Shown here: piece by piece, positions 58,101-64,000 of the stretch
Layout: every line of letters starts with the position of its first letter
Position numbering within the stretch: position 1 is the first letter of the stretch
DNA from: Bursaphelenchus xylophilus
Taxonomy: Eukaryota; Nematoda; Chromadorea; Rhabditida; Aphelenchoididae
Assembly: GCA_904066235.2 (NCBI GenBank)
Contig: CAJFCV020000002.1
Coordinates: forward strand, 124,001 to 188,000
DNA length: 64,000 nt
Reading direction: 5' to 3'
Program-made: the position numbers and the translations under genes
Notes under the pieces: model-generated
What the model was told of the DNA's origin: nothing
What the model saw: only the letters and a program-made list of their open reading frames with translations
Database searches by the model: none

Positions 58101-61100
58101 ATCGATGAATACGATGGTTTTAGGCCGTTGGAGAACTTGCATGTCGATGGAAAAGCCACACAAGGAGAAAACATCGCTGACAATGGAGGTAAGAAGCCTG
58201 TTGATAAGAAGGATTTGTCGCCACAAAGCTGTAAAATGCACCATTAAGCCTTTTACTTAGTCCGCTGGACTTTACAGGTATTCGCGCGGCTTACAACGCC
58301 TTCCAGGCCCACTTGGAGATGAACGGCCAAGACCCGCGACTGCCCGGCGACTTTCACGCGTTCAGCCATGAACAACTCTTTTTCATTGCGTTTGCCAGAA
58401 CTTGGTGTGAAGCCACTCCAAAGGACGATGCCCTTCAACGTCAACTTTTGGTTGATCCCCATTCTCCAAGCAAATATCGAGTCTTTGGGACTGTTCAGAA
58501 CTTTCCAGCCTTCCGCTCTGCCTTCAACTGCCCCGTCGGTGCCCGATATGCGCCAAAAGATCATTGTAAAGTCTGGGCGTCCGCCGTTAAGCCGGGTAGG
58601 AACCTCAAACTTCTTCTAGCCGAAATTCCTATTTACCATTGTCAAATCAATTGTGTTTCAGTCCGAGGTGTCCCAGTACCCCCGAAAATCGAGCCTGAGC
58701 TGAAGATCGACCCACCGGCTCCAAACAACACCGAACAGTTCAAATTCATTGCCAAAGGCCTTGCAGAGAACTTGAATTTGGACAATGCGGCTTGCGATGA
58801 TTTCCATAATTACGCTTGTGGTGGTCAAAGCGCGTTCAATCCGTTGGAAACATCCAGAAAATCCGTCGAGGATTCCGTTTTGGCCGTTCTCTACGACCCA
58901 CGCGTTGAAGTAAGTTTTAAAGAGACTTGGGGAAACGGCGATTTTTGCCTGACATTAGGCTGATTTTTTCCTGCATGGAGTAAACAATGCTTCTTCTTAG
59001 GCTCCACTCCGCTTTTCTCGCCGTTTCTTCATCAGTTGCAAGGACACCAAGCCCGAGAACGGGACTCTGTTCAAGACGGTCTTTGATGAATTCCAAACCA
59101 TCATTGGAACTGAATTCCCTCCGTTAAACAACAGTTCGAAAGGGGTTCATTTGTCGCCAGAAACCTTGGCCAAAGCTTTGTTCTACTTGTCCACAAGCCA
59201 CGACATAAACGTTCTTTACAATATCGACGTTGCTCCAAACACAGGACGCTTCGGAGGCAGTTACAAGCTCCGGCTGAGCGCTCCAGACACAGTCTTTAAA
59301 AACGTGGTCTACAAAGGCAAACATTCTGCAGCTGAATACTCGAAGAAGCTGGCTGAAAATTTGTTTAGTAGCAAATTGCTTGTTGTTTACCCAGAACTCG
59401 TCAACACAAAGGATACAGTGATTTCGGAAATCGAAAAAGCTCTTAATATCGAGACTTATGTCTCCAGAAGTTTCAAGCAAAATAATGGAAGACGAAGTGA
59501 AACCCAGAAGGAGCGCACGTTGACAACCCTGTTTCAGCAACCCTATGGTCGACAGTTTGGATTCCAAGAGTACATCAAGAACATAAGGTCGACCCTCGTC
59601 GACGACAGCAATAAATTCAATGACAACATCAGGATTATTGTTGAGAATGAAGGGGCCTGGGCTCAGGATCAGGAACTCCTAGCCGAGATTTTTGCGGACG
59701 ACGGCAAAAGGAGAGAATTAGTTACGCATCTTTATGTCCGACTTCTCTTGAAATATCAGCATACCATCCCTGGAAGCAACTTGGACTTGCCACCTGGAAT
59801 TGCTGACGCTTTGAGCTCCACGCCCTACCCTCCTATCCAAGAGGATGCTGATCGCATATGTGCGGATATTTTTCATCAAACCCTGCCCGATATTTACGCT
59901 TTCGCTGCATTCAAAAAGATTTACGAGAAACCTGCGAGGTTAGAGAAGGCGCAGAAGAAAGTCGGCCAGATAGTTGAAAGTGTGGCCTTGTCCTTTGAGG
60001 GCCTCTTCAGCGGGCTGTCCTGGATGCCGGTAACCACCCGCAAAAACCTCGTGCGAAAGGTCAAAGGCGTTGCCAGAAACATCGGAGTCGGAAAGTCGGC
60101 GTCGAGCGAACGTGAACTGCAAGCTCTGTACGCCAAATTTACCACCGAACCAAAAAATATCATCGAATGGTCCAAGGAGTTGGCCAAGTACAGAAGGAAG
60201 AAGAGGTTCGGCCGTTTGCAATTCCGCAGTCGTGATCGTACGCTCTTCAACAGCATCTATAATCGTGAGGTTGTCAGTGAGATCTCGGCTGACCGAGAGC
60301 TTAACGCCATCAACATCCCGTTGGAATATATGCAAGCTCCGTATTTTGATGACAACAACCCGGCTGTCTGGACATTTGGTACCCTTGGCTTGGCCGTTGC
60401 GCGAGCCTTTGGCCATTTGTTCGACCAAAAAGGCCTAGAATTCAATGAAGACGGGGAATTGTTCAAACTGACCGACTCAGCCTCAGAGAACAGAATCCAG
60501 AAGGACTTTGAAGACCTACTCACAGCCTTTAGCAACGAAAAAGTTGTCGTAAAGGCCTTGGAGAACAGCCTGATCGCTGATAATACCGCCATTTTGCTGG
60601 CTAAAAGGAGCTTGGAAAAATGGATCGACAACCACGGAAGCAGTGGAGCTCTGCCTGATGAGTACCTGACTCAATTTACAAACCCTCAACTCTTCTACTA
60701 CATCGCCTCACAAGGATTCTGTAAGAAGCGAGAGGAAAACGAGTACCAATTCAACAATGCGTGGTATTTGAGGAAGATTCTTGGGAACAGCAAAGAATTC
60801 GGAGGATCTTTCAGCTGCTCGCAGACGCCTGAGAAGACCTTTAGCGTAAGTTTAGCATGTCTACGGAAGCTTCGCAGCTATGCTCCGCATTCTTCACTAA
60901 AACGTCCAATTTCAGCTCTGGGAATCCCCGGAAGAGGGCATCGTTGGTGTTCCTAAACTTCCCAAACAAGCACCAAACCTCAATATTCCCGAACGAGAGC
61001 AACGGAGAAACCCTATATACGAAGAATGCGCTCGACAAATCGCCGACTCCATTGACCTCACTCAAAACCCATGCGAGAACTTCTACGAATACGCCTGTGG

Positions 61101-64000
61101 CAGCTTCACTGAGACGGACATCTTCAGCCGAGCTGTCGACGACATACGAAGAAAAATTGAGGGTGTTGTTTTGCGTCCTATCCAAAACGACGACGGAAAA
61201 GCTGTCCAACTGCAAAAGCTATATGTGCAAAAGTGTATTGAGAGTTATAACAGCACCGAAAGACAGCAGGATACCACTATTGTCTACGGTTTGGTGAGCG
61301 ACTTTAGATTCTACAGCAAGCTTCCGTTTCCATTGGCTGACGAAGAGACCGAGTTTGAATGGCCATCTGCCCCACAACTCGGCAAAGCGATCGGATATCT
61401 CAACGGAAGGCATGGAAACGAAGTGCTGCTGAAATTGGCGGAAGCTCCGAACTTTTTGCACACGGATAAGGGATGGACGTTTACAGTGGGTCCCGGACGC
61501 CCCATTTTGGAGAACTATATCAAAAAGAACGAGAGAGAGGATGGTGTGAATCTAGTCATAGAACGGCTTACTAGCTACCTTGAATTCCCTCCCAACTCAA
61601 CAACCGACCCCGAGGCCATTAGAGATGCGGCTAATGCAATCTATGACTTGGAAAAGAACATATACGACGCGCTAAAAACGTTGCCTCCTCCGAACGGCGA
61701 TCAGACAGATTTGAGGAAGGGTGTGGAAGAAGTCAAGCTAAGAGACCTCAAATCAGATCTCATCGACTTTAAGAGTGTCATAGAAGGTGTTCTGGTTGAC
61801 CATCAGGCTCTAGTCTCGAGGTATACGGACAAACGACTTGGCTTGTTAAAGGAAACCAATCAGGGTCTGGAGACGTTGCTGACAACACTTGCTGGTTTAA
61901 AGGCTAGAATTCCTGCCAAAGACATTCTCAACTACATCTACTTTGCCGCTATCAACACGGACGGCGGAGCTTATATACCTAAATCAAACGCTGCGCCGTT
62001 GCAGATGATGTCGGCTTCAATAAACCCCACGGCGGCTTTCTTTACTTCATACAGTCGCCCAGAAATTCCTCTCGATCCCAAAAAGGTTGAAGCTGCCAAT
62101 GGAATCTACGATGGACTGTGTGTAACTCTTTCTCGCATTGAGTTCCCTGAAGTCAACAACTATTGGATAAAAACGATGCTTGGTGTAGATTTTAAAGATT
62201 ATTATAAAACAGTTCAAGAAGACGGAGCCACCCTGATCGACTCAGTTCTGCTTGGATATGAGAGTTTGTTGGCGCAGGCCGACTGGGTAACATCAGAAAG
62301 TCTTAAGGTACGTTTTTTTGCAACAGTATCAACATGATGAAAGCGAACGACTTTACCGTCGAAACACACATACTTTTACAGGGAGCAAAGTCGAAATTCT
62401 CCCAAGTTGCCAAGGTTGTCGGAGTCCCCAAAGTTTCCGAGAGCCAGGAAGAGCTTGACAAACGTTATGCTCGCCTTAACCTCTACGCCTTCCAATCGTA
62501 TGATTCTATAAAGTTTGCTGTCAATCAGTTCCGACGCAGCCTGCGTTTGGATGCGCTCAGCGATACCTACGTCCATCGTGAAGCTCTAAGCAACTTCTTC
62601 ACGAGTGCCATCCCTGCCTACCAAGTTACTTCAAACTCTCTCGACTTGCCGTTGGGTGCTTTGAGACCGCCTGTACATGACCACTTCTGGCCTGACCCCG
62701 TGAACTACGGCGCCTTAGGAAGTCTTGTTGGCCAGGGAGTTTCGACAGCTTTAGGTAAGTGAAACCCGTGAGCAAAAATTAAATTTTTGCTGTTTCCAGG
62801 CACCATGGGACGACAACTCGATGGTGTCGGTAGCCTTAAGTCTTGGATGGATCAAAAAACCATCGAAGGATACAATAAGTTGAGGGCTTGCATTCAAAAC
62901 CAGTACGGCGACTTTTGCGAAATGCGAAACGGGAATTCAGAATGTATGGACACATCAAATCATTCCACGGAGACGTACATTGGCGACGCAGGTGGTCTCC
63001 AAGCTGCGTATCGTGCTTACCGAAACGCCGTCGGAGTGAAAGGCCCGAAGCTGGGATTACCCGGAGATATCATAGGCCAATTTACAAGCGATCAACTCTT
63101 CTTCCTGTCGTTTGCGAAGACATTCTGTTCCGCGGATCGCCCGCTGGACAAGAAATACAGAGTTGTCGGGGCGTTGCAGAACTTCCCAGCATTCAAGGAC
63201 GCCTTCAACTGCAAGACCGGAGCGAAGTATGCACCAACCGAACACTGCTATGTATGGACTTCGGAAGTCAAGCCTTGTAAGTGTCTCTGAAAAAGATCGA
63301 AAATTATTTGGTGCAAATGCTGGTGGAAAATTTAATTTTTGTCAAGAAAGCTTTCAAACAATTTTGTACATTATTCACGCTATGAGAAGTCTCCTCTAGT
63401 GAGAAACAATTTTTCCAGCTCTGGCAGTTCCAACTACCACAACCACCGTACCTCCCCTCAATATCCCAGCCGCTCAAGAAGCGCCAAACGATGATTCCAA
63501 CTACGCTGAAGTTAGCCAGCTTCTTCTCCAATCGCTGGATGTCGAATCCAGCCCTTGCAACGACTTCTACGGCTACGTATGTAAAAATATTGTTGGCAAT
63601 GATGAGACTGAAGAGCAGTTGGCCACCCGAGCTGCTGCTGAGACCGTTCGGAGGACTCTGCGGGACGGCAAGATTGAGATTCCGCGAAAGGAAATTATCA
63701 CACAATATTATGAGTCCTGCCTGGCCTTGAGAAATGGAGAAAGGGCCAATGTGAAGGCTTCACTTGATGGGCTCTTTGCCAAGTTCAAGGAGGAAACAGG
63801 CGCTGACTTCCCAATTTTCTCAGACGACCCGCAGTTGGATGAGAAATTTGTGGAGAAGTCAATTGCGGTCTTATCCACACAACACCACCTCCCATCTTTG
63901 ATTCATTTCAAAATTGAGCCTAATCTCGAAACCACCGAATTCGCCTATCCTTCGCATCTGCTCCAGCTTGATGACGATGTTTTGATCTTCCCCCGGGAGT
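55198..64000 (+). CDS. Giant tandem M13 (neprilysin-like) protein, at least four units; runs off the window
   Basis: Exons 55198-55390, 55732-55985, 56052-56599, 56898-57441, 57517-57673, 57739-58188, 58278-58595, 58662-58909, 59001-60845, 60916-62307, 62382-62754, 62800-63276 and 63419 onward, all in phase: over 2,450 residues so far, against about 700-780 for a usual M13 enzyme. A type II anchor lies at residues 11-35. Unit 1 has CNNFFEYVC, NAWYQPELN, HELTH (648-652), GENIADNGG and a CKVW end: a complete zinc peptidase. Unit 2 (CDDFHNYACG) has RAFGH at about 1372-1376 in place of HExxH. Unit 3 (CENFYEYACG) has QGVST at about 2101-2105. Unit 4 (CNDFYGYVC) is cut off by the window edge. Family-1 DNA sits in intron 1. 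Confidence 0.82.
55430..55673. repeat. Family-1 inverted-repeat element, copy 6
   Basis: TACAGTGGAGGGACTTTATCC at the left and CCACTGGATCACTGTA at the right. In the first intron of the poly-M13 gene. Confidence 0.83.

Noticed and set aside
60399..60416. Unit 2 of the M13 gene as an active peptidase
   Set aside because: RAFGH lacks the first His and the catalytic Glu of HExxH, and the downstream Glu ligand is replaced by Ser.
1..64000. CRISPR array, bacterial operon or viral genome
   Set aside because: No regularly spaced repeats, ribosome-binding sites or viral genes. Introns and gene content are those of a nematode.

Overview
The window looks like nuclear DNA of a nematode. Genes are split by short introns (about 45-70 bp up to a few hundred) with GT donors and a strong TTTCAG or TTTTAG acceptor. 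The DNA is AT-rich, and the gene content includes Sre-type chemoreceptors, an astacin protease, expanded M13 metallopeptidases and a PIR-1 phosphatase. Rhabditid (clade V-like) is my best guess; the species is not recognisable. All exon boundaries are my own, from splice consensus plus reading-frame continuity, with no transcript evidence.

Layout. 2.0-2.9 kb: last two exons of an unidentified Ser-rich protein. 3.5-14.4 kb, with one more member on the minus strand at 17.8-18.5 kb: a tandem array of small secreted cysteine-rich proteins. There are eight apparently intact genes on the plus strand and minus strand together with A, B, C, D, F, H, I, J, plus K, and two decayed copies (E, G). Nearly all share one three-exon plan and the spacing C-x4/5-C-x2/3-C-x6-C-x16-CC-x2-C. 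16.5-17.7 kb: a TMEM53/DUF829 hydrolase-like gene. 18.6-26.4 kb: gene-poor, with a roughly 2-kb near-perfect palindrome carrying a tRNA-like sequence in each arm. 26.4-28.7 kb: a type II membrane glycosyltransferase-like gene. 30.1-34.3 kb (minus): a TESK/LIMK-type kinase. 37.2-38.2 kb (minus): a PIR-1/DUSP11-type RNA phosphatase. 39.8-43.6 kb: an astacin-EGF-CUB protease with a long acidic Thr/Ser-rich tail. 43.8-51.3 kb: three tandem Sre-like receptors. 51.5-53.0 kb (minus): a type II membrane protein with a TSP1-like segment and a mucin-like tail. 55.2 kb to the right edge: one very long gene encoding at least four consecutive M13 (neprilysin) units.

The most unusual item is the last gene. 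Unit 1 has a complete M13 zinc site. Units 2 and 3 keep the fold signatures but have lost the zinc ligands, and a fourth unit starts before the window ends. In-frame exons tie the units together, and one exon carries both the end of unit 2 and the start of unit 3. The second candidate novelty is the cysteine-rich array, a family I cannot name, with a TATA box about 50 bp before the start codon in several members.

At least six non-autonomous inverted-repeat element families are scattered through the window, mostly in introns and intergenic DNA. Two unrelated foldback elements contain tRNA-like sequences with intact Pol III A and B boxes.
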